NCBI RefSeq assembly: GCF_018812025.1
Contig: NC_063063.1
Coordinates: 3,626,672-3,690,671 of the forward strand
Direction of reading: 5' to 3'
Origin: Megalobrama amblycephala
Taxonomy: Eukaryota > Chordata > Actinopteri > Cypriniformes > Xenocyprididae
DNA length: 64,000 nucleotides
Program-made: the position numbers and the translations under genes
Notes under the pieces: generated by a model
The model's input: the letters and a program-made list of their open reading frames with translations, nothing else
The model's database searches: none
What the model was told of the DNA's origin: nothing
Part shown: positions 11,327-25,500 of the stretch, one piece after another
Numbering within the stretch: the first letter of the stretch is position 1
How the letters are laid out: each line of letters starts with the position of its first letter

Positions 11327-14300
11327 ATATATTTGTATATATGTGTGTGTGTTAAGCAGCCAAAACTGTTTTCAACATTGATAATAATAATAACAATAAA
11401 TGTTTCTTGAGCAACAAAACAGCTTATTAGAATGATTTCTGAAGGAGAGAGAGAGAGTTGCATTTGATTTATATTTATAGAACAGCATTAGGGCCTTATA
11501 TATGATGGTTACATGTCAGAAGAGGGCCTTGGCTCATTGATTGATTCTGAGACCATGAGCAGTTGGTTTTATTGTAGACTTTCTTTTTAATTTAAAGGTA
11601 TAGCTCACACAAAATTAAAATTCTGTCATTATTTATCCACCCTGATGTTAATGATTTTCTTCAGTGGAACACAAAAGAAGAAGTTTTGAAAAAAAAAAAA
11701 ATGCTTTTTGCAGTGACCAGGGACTGTCAATTTCCAAAAAGGACAAAAAGGTAGTCTAATAATGTATGCTCTATATTCAAGGTCTTCTGAATCCATACAC
11801 TAGCTTTGTGTGAGCTTTATGAAAATGATCAGATTGCATTTTTTATGTCTTTTAATAAATTCTTTTATGTTGAACTGTATATTTAATTTTTGAGGAGAGC
11901 GTCAGGATTGGGAAGTGCCATGAGTTGAACTCAGATTTGTGTCACCCGCATGAGCACCATGGCTTATTGTGTCATAGTATGTGTTTAAGTGTGTGTCAGG
12001 GTTCTGAAATGTGTTATCTGTGACCTTATCCACACTAATATGAAAACATCTTTTTCAGCCAATTTTGGCCTACCGTCCACACTGAGACAGCGTTTTTATC
12101 CTGCGAAAACTGAGCTTTTTGAAAACTCTAAATAAAGTTGAAAAATGCTGTTTTTGCATGGTAGTGTGGACTGTGAAAATGAAGGTATTTAAAAACGATG
12201 ACGCATTTTTAAATAATTTACAAATCTCATAAACTTATATTTTATTCACAATAGAATATAGATAACAAATCATATGTTGAAAGTGAGACATTTTGAAATG
12301 TCATGCCAAATATTGGCTCATTTTGGATTTCATAAGAGCTACACATTCCAAAAAAGTTGGGACAGGTAGCAATAAGAGGCCGGAAAAGTTAAATGTACAT
12401 ATAAGGAACAGCTGGAGGACCAATTTATATTTATTATTTACAACTTATTAGGTCAATTGGCAACATGATTGGGTATAAAAAGAGCCTCTCAGAGTGGCAG
12501 TGTCTCTCAGAAGTCAAGATGGGCAGAGGATCACCAATTCCCCCAATGCTGTGGCGAAAAATAGTGGAGCAATATCAGAAAGGAGTTTCTCAGAGAAAAA
12601 TTGCAAAGAGTTTGAAGTTATCATCATCTACAGTGCATAATATCATCCAAAGATTCAGAGAATCTGGAACAATCTCTGTGCGTAAGGGTCAAGGCTGGAA
12701 AACCATACTGGATGCCCGTGATCTTCGGGCCCTTAGACGGCACTGCATCACATACAGGAATGCTACTGTAATGGAAATCACAACATGGGCTCAGGAATAC
12801 TTCCGTGCCATTCGCCGTTGCCGGCTAAAACTCTATAGGTCAAAAAAGAAGCCATATCTAAACATGATCCAGAAGCTCAGGCGTTTTCGCTGGGCCAAGG
12901 CTCATTTAAAATGGACTGTGGCAAAGTGGAAAACTGTAGTTGCGTCCCAAATGACGCACTATACACTATGCACTTATACACTATGTACTTGTGCACTATG
13001 CACTCATCCATGTAGTGCGTGAATTGTATAAGGTTACTTTGTCATTTAACAACGGTGTCCGATCCTCCCTTCCACTCCACTACGTAATTAAAGCTGCGAC
13101 AGTTGAGTGCATGAAGTGTCCAACATTCCACACTTCGTTTTTTCCGTTAATTTAGTGCATCATCCGGGTATTTTAAGTGCACTTTTTCTTTTTGGAATTT
13201 TCAGTGTGAACGCACTACTCGCACTATTTATACTTAAAAACGTCACAGAATAGTGCATAAGTACGCGAATTGGGACGCACCTTGTTCTGTGGTCAGACGA
13301 ATCAAAATTTGAAGTTCTTTTTGGAAAACTGGGACGCCATGTCATCCGGACTAAAGAGGACAAGGACAACCCAAGTTGTTATCAGCGCTCAGTTCAGAAG
13401 CCTGCATCTCTGATGGTATGGGGTTGCATGAGTGCGTGTGGCATGGGCAGCTTACACATCTGGAAAGGCACCATCAATGCTGAAAGATATATCCAAGTTC
13501 TAGAACAACTTATGCTCCCATCCAGACGTCGTCTCTTTCAGCGAAGACCTTGCATTTTCCAACATGACAATGCCAGACCACATACTGCATCAATTACAAC
13601 ATCATGGCTGCGTAGAAGAAGGATCCGGGTACTGAAATGGCCAGCCTGCAGTCCAGATCTTTCACCCATAGAAAACATTTGGTGCATCATAAAAAAGAAG
13701 ATGCGACAAAGAAGACCTAAGACAGTTGAGCAACTAGAAGCCTGTATTAGACAAGAGAATGGGACAACATTCCTATTCCTAAACTTGAGCAACTTGTCTC
13801 CTCAGTCCCCAGACGTTTGCAGACTGTACATTTTCTCAGTTTAAACATTTGATATATCATCTATGTTGTATATGATATATCATCTATGTTGAATAAAATA
13901 TAGAAATTTGAAACTTCCACATCATTGCATTCTGTTTTTATTCACAATTTGTACAGTGTCCCAACTTTTCTGGAATCGGGTTTGTACATGTTTATACGAT
14001 AGGCATTTCAAGCAAAAATAATATTTAATGATCGCTGGGAATTATTCGATTATTATTTGTAAATCATACCCCTCCCCCGTATGCACGCACGCACGCACGC
14101 ATGTATAGTCTACACACATACAAGCAGAGAGAGAGACCATTCACTTTTCAATCTGTATTATGCCATGCAAGTCTACAGTATGCTTGTGAGACAATGTGAT
14201 GTTCTTCTGTTGTCTGAGAGTTGACTGACAGCTTTTAGGTGTGTTATTGTCAGCGCGCACCACCCTCTGGTTACATGAACGTGTCACCACCACATCAGCA

Positions 14301-17300
14301 CCGAAAACATTGGGGAATTTTTAAGACAATCATCGTGACACATCCCTAGTTTATACCTCTATTGTGCCTGTAATGTGCTATTCACTTTCACACTGTTGTT
14401 ACTTTGTACAATCTTTATATCACAGTCCTGCAAAGATGAAAGAAAATTTACTCATTGCTGTCCTGTGGCAAAATTTGAGAGCTTTTGCTTGTTTGACCAA
14501 ACATATAATGGTTTCATGAGTGCGACCTGGATGCATCAGTGATTGGTGAGATATGTTGTTTAATAAAATGGTCCTGCCAGAAGAATAGCATGAGAACTTT
14601 ATTATGACTGTTCTGTCTTTATTATCTCAGTGAGCTTTTTGGAGGTTTTACCCATGCGTAGGAAGGTGAATTTAGTGTCTTCTGATGTTTCAGTGTGGGA
14701 TGAGAAACTTTTGGAAAATACTAGTGTGGACGGGGAGCGTTTTGAAACGAAAACGCCATTTTCAAATGTACCTGGATGTAGTATTTGTGTTTGTAATACT
14801 ATGAATTGGTTTTTCCATGTCATTTGTCTCCTTGGTTACTGATTGATTAGCGTGCACATGTTGTTGTTTTGCTTGATTAGTTCACTCTGTTGTTTAAAGC
14901 CCCCTGTAGTCAGTAATATTATCCCTTAAAACTCATCTTTGATCACCAAAATGCCATATTTAAACATTTTTTCCATTATTTCATGTCTTAAAATAGCTTG
15001 AATATAACTCATTTACCTCATTTAGTATACACGGATCCTTGAATATGCAAATGAGCCGCGCCTCCACTCACTCGCACAAGCTTGGCCAACTTACTGAGGG
15101 AAACGCTGCAAAATGGTATCCCTCTGCACAACATAGGACACATAACGGTAATTAATATGATTAGCCTTTTGCTTGACTACGTTATCAAACAGCTAATAAT
15201 GTGTTGCTAATGTTAAAATATACTGGGATAACCGGGCTTCTCTTGAGACTCCACTGCTTCAGAGCGATCAGTTAATGAAATGCTAAAGCCCGCCGGCACA
15301 TTGATGTGATTGGTAACAATTTCAATTTCAAACCGAGGTTTTAAAAACTGTCTTTAGATCACTGCATTTTTAAAGACAAAATGCTCAGCAATGCTGTTGA
15401 CTTGAATTTGCACATGGTTTGTTTTAAAGAAAATTAAAAACACCACACAGACATATAAACAACATTAAAAACTGAATTTTCATCACAGGGAGACTTTAAG
15501 CCCTTTGTTTTGTTCAGTTCTTTGTCTGATCTTTTTCCCATATTTCTAGTCAAGAGTTCTCTGAGTATATTGTCATTTTTGTTTTTCTATTATTAAAACA
15601 CCGGACTGCTGCACTTAAATCCTGTTTATTTTGATATCTTTTCCTCAACCATTTGTGACATTGCTAGACCACATCTCTGACATTAAACTGCACTATTAGT
15701 AGTGATTTTCTAATCTTGTACAAACACTGCTGAAGTTTCTTGTGTAGTCTAGACTAGACTTTTTCTGGGGAACAGGCCTATAACACTACAATATTTTAGT
15801 CAGAAAGAGTCTTAATTTAGTTGAGAGGTGTAGTTGAGAGTACATACAGTACCCTCCAACAGAGGCCTATACAGATAAAGCCTCAACAAAATACTCTGCC
15901 CCTTATCTGGCCCTGTAGATAACAGGCGTACACACACACAAACAGCATCAGGAAAACTACTTTATCCACTAAACTCCTTCTGAAGTCCCTCACAACAGGA
16001 GTATAACAACATTCAAATATTCAGGGTCAGCTGAAGGACACCGTCTCTGTCTCTCTTTAAAAGTGACATATCAATATAAAGGCAGGGTTTATATGATTTT
16101 AGTTTTAAAGAAATTAAGTTGAACTACAAAAGCCGTTTGGGGTAAGATTTTTAAGGTGTTTGAAAGAAGTCTCTTATGCTCTCCAAGGTTGCATTTATTT
16201 GATCAGAAATACAATAAAACTGTAATATTGTGAAAAATTATTACAATTAAAAATAAATTGACATGATCCTTAAGAAATCATTTTAATATGTTGATTTGGT
16301 GCTCAGGAATGATTTCTTCTTATTATTATTATTATCAATGTTGAAAACAGTTGTACTGATTACATTTGAGTGAAAACCGTGCTGCAGTTATTATTTTTTT
16401 AATTTTTTTTTTAGGATTCTTTGAAATCAGGAAAGTTGAAATAGAAATCTTTTCTGTCACTTTTGATCATTTTATTGATTTATCAAATGATCATCTTTGC
16501 TGAATAAAAGTGTTAATTTCTTGATACGAATGGGGATACATGAGGGTGGAAGAAGAAATGAGTGAAAGGAATAAACAGAGTGAGTAGGAGTGCGTGAAAG
16601 GAAGTTTGAGAGAGAACAGACAAGCAGTTATTCAAACATAAACACATCCCCACCCCGTGACTTGGAGGATTCTGTTCATTACATCACACATTCTGTTCCC
16701 GCCCTCAAAGACTTCATTGGCTTCTTCTTGTGTTCTGTCTCCACCCCCTCAGATTAATTCAAAATGTCATTGGCTGTTATGTGGTTTGTTCCCTCCCCAT
16801 CCAGATATCTGTATCAAAGAAACAATGTCATTGGCTGACAGTCTGTACAATCTCCAGCTGATCCAGGAGTTCTGCAGGGAAAACCTCAGCAACTGCTGTC
16901 ACTTCACCCTGGAGGATATGCTGTATGCCTCCAGCACCATCAAGGTAAGGCCTGACGTCCCCATGCAGAACTTCTTCACTTCTTTCACTGATACAGTTTT
17001 ACTGAAAGATTGATTGATAGATTTATTTCGATCGATAGATCGTCTTGACATGTTTTGATGTTGATACTATACTATATTTTTTCACATTTCTTGCGTTTGT
17101 TTTTGCATGTATTTAGTGTTACATCACTATTACTGTTTAACATACTAAGAGTTACAAACCCTTTACTCTAAATATTAAACGTCTTGTCCTGCACTATTTA
17201 TTCTATAGACATGAACCTGTGTGGCTTATTGAAGAGATCTGTGCTTTCTTAAAAGGATAGTTCACTCAAAAATGAAAATTCTGTCTTCATTTACTTATCA

Positions 17301-19586
17301 TTACTCATTTACTTACAAACATCTGATAGACATCTTTAAGATGTCAGTTTTACATACATTCTAAATAATAAACATCTTAAAGACAGCTTCTAAGTGTGCT
17401 ATCAGGGTAAAGATATTTTGAGAAATGTCTGTTTTTTTTGTTTGTTTTTTTTTTGTCCATTGTCCATACAATGGGATCCAATGGTCACCAAAACTGACAT
17501 TCTTCAAAATATCTTCTTTTGTGTTCAGCAGAAGAAAGTAATTCATACAGGTTTGGAACAACATGAGGATAAGTAAATGATGACAGTGTTAATTTTTGGG
17601 TGAACTATCCCTTTAAACCGTGTGGCTGTGGTGGTGAGTTGAGTGGTGAGTGTTGCATGACAAGCGCTGCTGTCATTTTCTTCAGAAATTGTAAAACTTT
17701 CGTTTGGTGTGCTGATTTAATTCCACCATAATACTGAAGACCATAATATGTAAGCTGACTAACCAGTGGAAAATTGTATTGCTTGTTTTCCTGGTATGAT
17801 TTAGTATCTGAAGTTTTCTCAGATGTTTCAACACAATGAGTAGGATGTGTGTTTCGCATTTGGTTCAGTGTTGCAAACATTGTATGGTTTCTAGGATACA
17901 GATTATGGCCACTTTCTGTGGTGATTTTCCACTGAATATCCTTTTTTTTAGTTTGAGGCCAGGATGAATGAGCGATCACTGGAGTATTACAGGGAATTTC
18001 AGCAGGGCTGATGCAGGATGGGAAAGACTACTAGTGCGTGTTTTAAATCTGACCGTTTGGAATGACTGAGTCATGGTTTGTGTGTGTGAGAGCGCTGCTA
18101 TGTGGATCGCCTCAGACAGTAATGTTATTGAAGCAGTTTGTCTAGATAAACACACTCCATGTGTAGCCGTTACCTCACACAGCCACCATCATAACAACAG
18201 CCAGTAATATTTTTTTGAGCAAATGTGTTAAATTTTCCAAACCGGTAGCCGTGGATTTGCCGTTATGTTAGATGAGTCTGTGATCGATTATGTAAACCAG
18301 GTTAAAATGCTCTCAGCCAGTCACATGCTCTTCAGTAAAACAAAGATACATCTAATTTCTTTGATTATTTAGGCTTTAAATGTTGTGATTACACTAAATG
18401 AGGCCTTTTTCATGAGGCTAACAGCCCCTAACTGTGGTGAAATAAAGGTGTCAGGACTGAATAAATCTGCAGAGAGTGCTGGGTCTGTTCTGTTCGTGTC
18501 AGGCTGCCCCGGTTGCTTTGTTCCTCTTGTTGGGTCAGAACACCCTTTTATGTTTTGAAAGGGACTCTTCTCATGGCTGCTGTGCAGTTTCTTTCAATAA
18601 ATACACTATATTAGGATATACACTAATGAAAGTGCATTTTGCAGAGTTATTATAGTATTTCAAATGCGTAAACTTGCACTTGTTTTTCCTTCACAACAGA
18701 ATGTGTTGATGTCAGATGAATACATAAACACATGACCCTCTAAATGTATACATCATATTCACACAAACCTGGATTAAAGGAAATCTTTTTTTCTGAAATA
18801 ATAGCTGGATGCCATTTTTTTAACTTAATATGCAATGCAATAAGATCATGTGACAATGTTTTTACATTTTTCAAATAGAAGACAATATATATTGCATACA
18901 TTATACAGTATGCTAGTTTGCTGTTATTTATTTTAAATACACTGTAGTCATTAAGTTAGTAAAGTTCTGTAAAGGCTCAATCTCTATGTAAAGGAGAACA
19001 GTGGCACCTTGTGGTTATAGAACAACATTACATGAGCAGCACTTCTCTTTCACGCGCACACACACGTTTGTTTTTGTGAATTATGGGGATATTCCATAGG
19101 CGTAATGGTTTTTATACTGTACAAACCGTATTTTCTATCCCCCTACACTACCCCTACCCCTAAACCTACCCATTACAGGAAACTGTGCACATTTTTACTT
19201 TCTCACAAGACTCATTCTGTATGATTTATAAGCCTTTTGAAAAATGGGGACATGGGGTAATGTCCTCATAAGTCACCCTCTCCTTGTAATACCTGTCATA
19301 CCCATGTCATTATACAAATTTGTGTCCTGATATGTCACAAAAACACACATACACACACATCAGACCTTTTGTTCATTCTTTTTCAAAATTTAAGAGATTG
19401 TACAAAATTCATCCATCCATGTCTCTTCAGTTCTCCTGTCTTTGATCTGTATCTTTTTCTTCTAATTAATATTAACATCTGTTTGTGTGTTTCAGAGTAA
19501 CTACCTTGTGTTTATGGCAGAGCTATTCTGGTGGTGTGAAGTTGTGAAACCATCTTTTGTTCGGCCCCGCACACTCAATACCAAAG
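11066..19586 (+). CDS. camsap2: camsap2 exons encoding the CH domain
   Basis: Three exons encode the CH domain. Exon 11066-11207 (GRYRKED...AVPLEG) ends in phase 1. Exon 16805-16944 restores Asp across the junction, reads to ASSTIK, and ends in phase 0. Exon 19496-19586 reads [20 protein letters not shown] and ends in phase 1. These are the conserved helices of the CAMSAP-specific calponin-homology domain. The first intron (11208-16804) holds a Tc1 element and several MITEs. A Cys replaces the Phe that I recall after FWW in mammalian CAMSAP2, a conservative oddity. Confidence 0.93.
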
Positions 19587-22500
19587 GTAAGGTCCATCTC
19601 GTCGGCCGTTATGTTTGGTGTTCATGCTGTGCATTTGGTTAACTCTAAGTTTCATATATTTTTTTTTGTAGCTTCTAACCCATCCCAGTCCAATAATATG
19701 GCTCCCATAACCAAACAAAACCTGATCCACAGACCAGGCAGTCCAGAGCAGTCTAGGTTTGTCTTATATACAATGCAAGTTTGAGATCTCATTTGTCATG
19801 ATTTTATGCAAGAATTATATTTCAAACAATTTCGTTCTATAGGTCACAACCTAAAAATGACAACTCAGGTAAGACATTAAAATTTTGAGTCATTCTTTCA
19901 TAAAACTAAAAAACACATTTTGCACCCCTCTTTAGTTTTATGTGTATCCTGTATCTCAACTGGTAAAACATGGCTTTAGCAATAGGTTCCATTCACAGCG
20001 AACACACATATTGATACAATTTTTAGCTTGAACGCATAGAATAAATGTAGATGATGCTTTTATTTAGTTGTAAACATTTACTTGCTGTTGCAGGGAAGCA
20101 AATGGGTATTTCTTTCTTTTACAGCAGTTATCAGGCAGTCATCCTCCTTGTCATATGTGGACGGATGTGTGGGGACATGGCCAAAAGAGAAACGGTTTGT
20201 GCCCTATATTAGCTCTCTATCGCTTTCACTCTTTTACTCTGTCTTTACAAGCTCCAGATATATAAATATTTGTCTTCACCTCAGGTCTTCAGCTCATGGG
20301 ATATCATTTGAGATTCCACTTGATGACAGCACATGTTCATCTTCAAGACGTGGACTGAGCCGATCAGCAAGCACAGAAGGTTTGTGTTTTAAAGTCCACC
20401 ATGCAGCCCGAGGAATGCGGAGGAACCTTTCATTCCAGCCCGTTAATGGGAACGCCCACAGCAAAATACATGAGGAGGATGATGAAAAATCCAACAGACA
20501 AATCAGCAGACATCGTCTGGGAAACTACACTGGGTACTTCTTGCAATTTTATTTTCTTTATTTTGTTTGGGCGAATGTACAATAAATGTCAACAGGGATA
20601 GATGTTGGATGCTTATTCCTGAAGTTCAAATGAGATCTACTGTATCATGAAGGGCACAATCTTCAGTGACTAGAGGTTTATATTTCAGTTCTGGTGGAAG
20701 AGTGACCTCTGACCCAACCCATGAAGTATTGACGAACGCGGAAGCGCAGATGATAGAGCAAAACAAAACACCAGTCATGAATTAAAAGTCTAAAATGGGA
20801 ATTTTTAAAGAGGAATGTCAGAGGATTTCGATATAAGAGAAGGGGAGCTTGAGTTTGTTGCCCAGCCCTATTTGTTTGAACTGTGAGAGGCGTCTACTCT
20901 CACCTAAGCTTATGCTACTCCTACATCCTACATCATATGTCATATGTTGTGTTTTGAAGTAAGTTATCTAAATCTTGAGAGTTCTCTATAATTTAATGTA
21001 TATCCCATGTTTCAGGTACTCAAATGGTGTGTCAGCAGATAACCTCAGCCCTCCGTATGACCCTCAACCCAATACTCCTAGTATAGAAGAAGCCCTAAAG
21101 ATCATCCATGACTCTGAACAACCCCACAGCAGCTTGCACCCCCCATCTGGGGACAGCACCTTTTTCCTACACAACCCATCTTCCCACAACTCCGCCACTG
21201 ACTCAAATGATTCCGAGGACTCTCTTTCCAAGGTCAGAGCAGACGACGCGGACCTGAATTCCACCTCTACTGACATGGACACTGGAATCCATGTCCGTAC
21301 CGAGGACATCCAGGATGGACAGGATGAGGATTCATCCCTAAAGGACTACTCGGACATGGACCCGGACCATGAGGCTCGTTCCTGCCCACTTCCGGAGACG
21401 TCCGGCAGCCCATGTCCAAGCCTTTTGGGAATGCATTCCCTGGCCACCAGCATGGCCTCCTCGTTGGGTTCTGCGGTTCGAATGACCAGCTTCGCTGAAC
21501 AGAAATTTCGTAAACTAAACCACGGTGATGGCCGCAGCAGCGGTAGTGGCGGTAACACGCCTGAGAGTGGTGAGCTGAACGTCACAACCCCAGGAGCATC
21601 AGGGACGGTTCGCTCGATTACTCCTGACGCACGCAGCCCTGCTCGCATCACTTCCCCTCGTGATCCCTCGCAACTGTTGGCATCGGAGATGGTGCAGTTG
21701 AAGATGAAGCTGGAAGAGAAACGCAGAGCCATTGAGGCACAGAAGAAGAAAGTCGAAGCGGCTTTCACACGTCACAGGCAGCGCATGGGCAGGACTGCCT
21801 TCCTCAACGTGGTTAGGCGTAAAGGAGTCGTGTCGCCACTAGGGGGCGACAGTAAAGGCCCAGATGGTCAGGAAAAACAGATCGGCGACCCAGAACCTCT
21901 AAAGACACCCTTGAATTTGAATGACTCCAATTCCAGACTTGAGAGATGTCGACCAGACGGTGCACCACCAAAATCACCCCTGGAGGAAGCAGCCGTGGAG
22001 GTGGATTTGGCAGAGTACACGCGATCCATCGAGCGCCTGAACACATCACTGAACTTCCTACAGTCAGAGATGCAGCGTTTGGCACAGCAGCAGGAACGCA
22101 TAATGCAGATGCGTGATCATCAGAGTTGGGTGATTCCGCCACCGGACCCGGTGCCACGCAAACAGCTGCGTGAGTTGCGCAGCAGCAGTGTAGTGGGCCG
22201 AGGTTCGGTGGGGTCGCTCTCCCCCATTTTGTCATCCACCGGGTCACCACGCACATCACACCGTTCACCCTCGACAATCAAAAGGAAGTCTGCGTCTTTC
22301 CATGCAAGGACGCCACGAACGCCAAGGCCCAACGACCTGAAGGTCACGCCCTTCAGCCGCATGCTCAACACGCAGCAGTCGGTGGACAGCTTGCCTCGAC
22401 TTAGACGTTTCTTGCCCAGCCAGATGCAGACCAGCTCATTTGCCTACTTGGGACATGATGAGGGACCTTCAAGTGAGGATGCACAAAAAGCAGCTGCAAA

Positions 22501-25500
22501 TCCACCATCTGCTCAGGTGAACGCAAAGCAGGAAGAAGCAAAACATGATAGAAACATGAATGTGCCAACATCTGAGGTTCTGTCTCAGCCAACAATGGAC
22601 CGTTCGACGGAAACAGCAAGTGGGGACACAAATGAAGAAGAGTCACAAGAGAAGAAGGATCTGATTGAGGTTCCTCTCTCTATTCTGAAGCCTCTAGATG
22701 GGCATAATCTGGAGAGCAGCAGAGAAACAGAGACTGGACCAGAATTTAGACCAGACCAGAAGATGTGCTGTGGCTTCTTTTACAAGGTGAGACTTGGATA
22801 TTTACATACAAAGTATGGAGAGCAGAAATCACACACATACAGTGGGTATGGAAAGTATTCAGTCCCCCTTAAATTTTTCACTCTTTGTTATATTGCAGCC
22901 ATTTGCTAAAATCATTTAAGTTCATTTTTTTCCTCATTAATGTACACACAGCACCCCATATTGGCAGAAAAACACAGAATTGTTGACATTTTTGCAGATT
23001 TATTAAAAAAGAAAAACTGAAATATCACATGGTCCTAAGTATTCAGACCCTTTGCCCAGTATTTAGTGGAAGCACCCTTTTGATCTAATACAGCCATGAG
23101 TCTTTTTGGGAAAGATGCAACAAGTTTTTCACACCTGGATTTGGGGATCCTCTGCCATTCCTCCTTGCAGATCCTCTCCAGTTCTGTCAGGTTGGATGGT
23201 AAATGTTGGTGGACAGCCATTTTTAGATCTCTCCAGAGATGCTCAATTTGGTTTAAAGGGATAGTTCACCCAAAAATGAAAATTTGATGTTTATCTGCTT
23301 ACCCCCAGAGCATCCAAGATGTAGGTGTATTTGTTTCTTCAGTAGAACACAAATTATGATTTTTAACTCCAACCGTTGCTGTCTGTCAGTCAAATAATGC
23401 TAGTGGATGGGAACTTCTACAATAACAGTAAATAAAACTTGCTTAGACAAGTCCAAATAAAACCCTGCAGCTCGTGACGACACATTGATATCCTAAGACA
23501 AGAAACGATCGGTTTGTGCGAGAAACCGAACAGTATTTATATCATTTTTTACCTCTAATACACCACTATGTCCAACGGCATTCATCACTCGATTCGTTTG
23601 GTCTGATCGCACTCTGTCAGCGGCAGTGATGTCTCGCTCTCATTGAAGTATATGCGCGAGACATCACTGTCAGAGCACGATCAGACCAAACGAATCGAGT
23701 GATGAATGCCGTCACGAGCCGCAGGGTTTAATTTGGATTTGTCTGTCGTGTTTTATTTACTCTTATAGTCCAAGTTCCCGCTGACTTGCATTATACCACT
23801 GACAGACGGCAGCGGTTGCAGTTAAAAATCATCATTTGTGTTCTACTGAAGAAACAAAGACACCTACATCTTGGATGCGCTGGGGGTAAGCAGATAAACA
23901 TCAAATTTTCATTTTTGGGTGAACTATCCCTTTAAGTCAGGGCTCTGGCTGGTCCATTTAAGAACAGTCACGGAGTTGTTGTGAAGCCACTCCTTCATTA
24001 TTTTAGCTGTGTGCTTAGGGTCATTGTCTTGTTGGAAGGTAAACTTTTGGCCCAGTCTGAGGTCCTGAGCACTCTGGAGAAGGTTTTCATCCAGGATATC
24101 CCTGTACTTGGCCACATTCATCTTTCCCTCGATTGCAACCAGTTGTCCTGTCCCTGCAGCTGAAAAACACCCCACAGCATGATGCTGCCACCACCATGCT
24201 TCACTGTTGGGACTGTATTGGACAGGTGATGAGCAGTGCCTGGTTTTCTCCACACATACCGCTTAGAATTAAGGCCAAAAAGTTCTATCTTGGTCTCATC
24301 AAACCAGAGAATCTTATTTCCTCACCATCTTGGAGTCCTTCAGATGTTTTTTAGCAAACTCCATGCAGGCTTTCATGTGTCTTGCACTGAGGAGAGGCTT
24401 CCGTCGGGCCACTCTGCCATAAAGCCCCGACTGGTGGAGGGCTGCAGTGATGGTTGACTTTCTACAACTTTCTCCCATCTCCCGACTGCATCTCTGGAGC
24501 TCAGCCACAGTGATCTTTGGGTTTTTCTTTACCTCTCTCACCAAGGCTCTTCTCCCCCGATAGCTCTGTTTGGCCGGACGGCCAGCTCTAGGAAGGGTTC
24601 TTGTCGTCCCAAACGTCTTCCATTTAAGGATTATGGAGGCCACTGTGCTCTTAGGAACCTTAAGTGCAGCAGAATTTTTTTGTAACCTTGGCCAGATCTG
24701 TGCCTTGCTACAATTCTGTCTCTGGGCTCTTCAGGCAGTTCCTTTGACCTCATGATTCTCATTTGCTTTGACATGCACTGTGAGCTGTAAGGTCTTATTT
24801 AGACAGGTGTGTGGTTTTCCTAATCAAGTCTGAATCAGTATAATCAAACACAGCTGGACTCAAATGAAGGTGTAGAACCATCTCAAGGATGATCCGAAGA
24901 AATGGACAGCACCTGAGTTAAATATATGAGTGTCACATCAAAGGGTCTGAATACTTAGGACCACGTGATATTTCAGTTTTTCTTTTTTAATAAATCTGCA
25001 AAAATGTCAACAATTCTGTGTTTTTCTGTCAGTATGGGGTGCTGTGTGTACATTAATGAGGGAAAAAAATGAACTTAAAATTGATTTTAGCAAATGGCTG
25101 AAATATAACAAAGGGTGAAACATTTAAGGGGGTCTGAATACTTTCCGTACCCACTGTATAGAGAAAAACTGCCTAAATTACTGAAGCTCAAAGTATACTT
25201 CATTTTTGGCCCAAATGCTTAGTGTATATGTACTGTCAAAAGCACAGCCTTTCAGAGTGTACTCCATTTGATAGTGTGCAAGCTGAGAGTACATTGTATG
25301 TGGGGTTAGAAAAATTTGACTGTTAATGTACATTGTATATATATGAGTATACACCGATCAGGCATAACATTATGACCATAGATAGATGAAGTGAATAACA
25401 ATAGGATATATTAGGTAGCAAGTGAACATTTTGTCCTCAAAGTGGATGTGTTAGAAACAGGAAAATTGGGCAAGCCTAATGATTTGAGCGAGTTTGACAA

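Larger units (their letters stand above)
12200..13985 (+). mobile_element. Tc1-like transposon (copy 1), interrupted
   Basis: The right end carries CCCAACTTTTCTGGAATCGG (about 13961-13980). The left subterminal part carries the complement AAAAAAGTTGGGACA (about 12351), giving inverted termini typical of fish Tc1 elements. The outermost left repeat is diverged, so the left limit is approximate. It sits in a camsap2 intron on the same strand. The transposase inside is split by a 345-base insertion at 12938-13282. Confidence 0.88.
22840..25156 (-). mobile_element. Tc1-like transposon (copy 2), with nested MITE
   Basis: The termini CAGTGGGTATGGAAAGTATT (left) and the inverted CAGTGGGTACGGAAAGTATT (right) are flanked by TA (22838-22839 and 25157-25158). 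Long subterminal inverted repeats extend about 200 bases inward on both sides. The transposase is on the minus strand. A MITE of about 675 bases sits at 23257-23931. The copy lies in camsap2 intronic sequence, opposite in direction to the gene. Confidence 0.93.

Noticed and set aside
19140..19185. Telomere-like C-rich repeat (interstitial telomere)
   Set aside because: CTACCCCTACCCCTAAACC is irregular and embedded in a known-looking dispersed repeat. It is not a run of CCCTAA.
20380..20394. Possible GT...AG intron of 15 bases in camsap2
   Set aside because: Far below any spliceosomal intron length. Reading straight through keeps the frame and reaches a good donor with the phase required by the next exon.
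21064..22646. Several minus-strand frames of 70-154 residues opposite the large camsap2 exon
   Set aside because: They are antisense shadows of a conserved coding exon.
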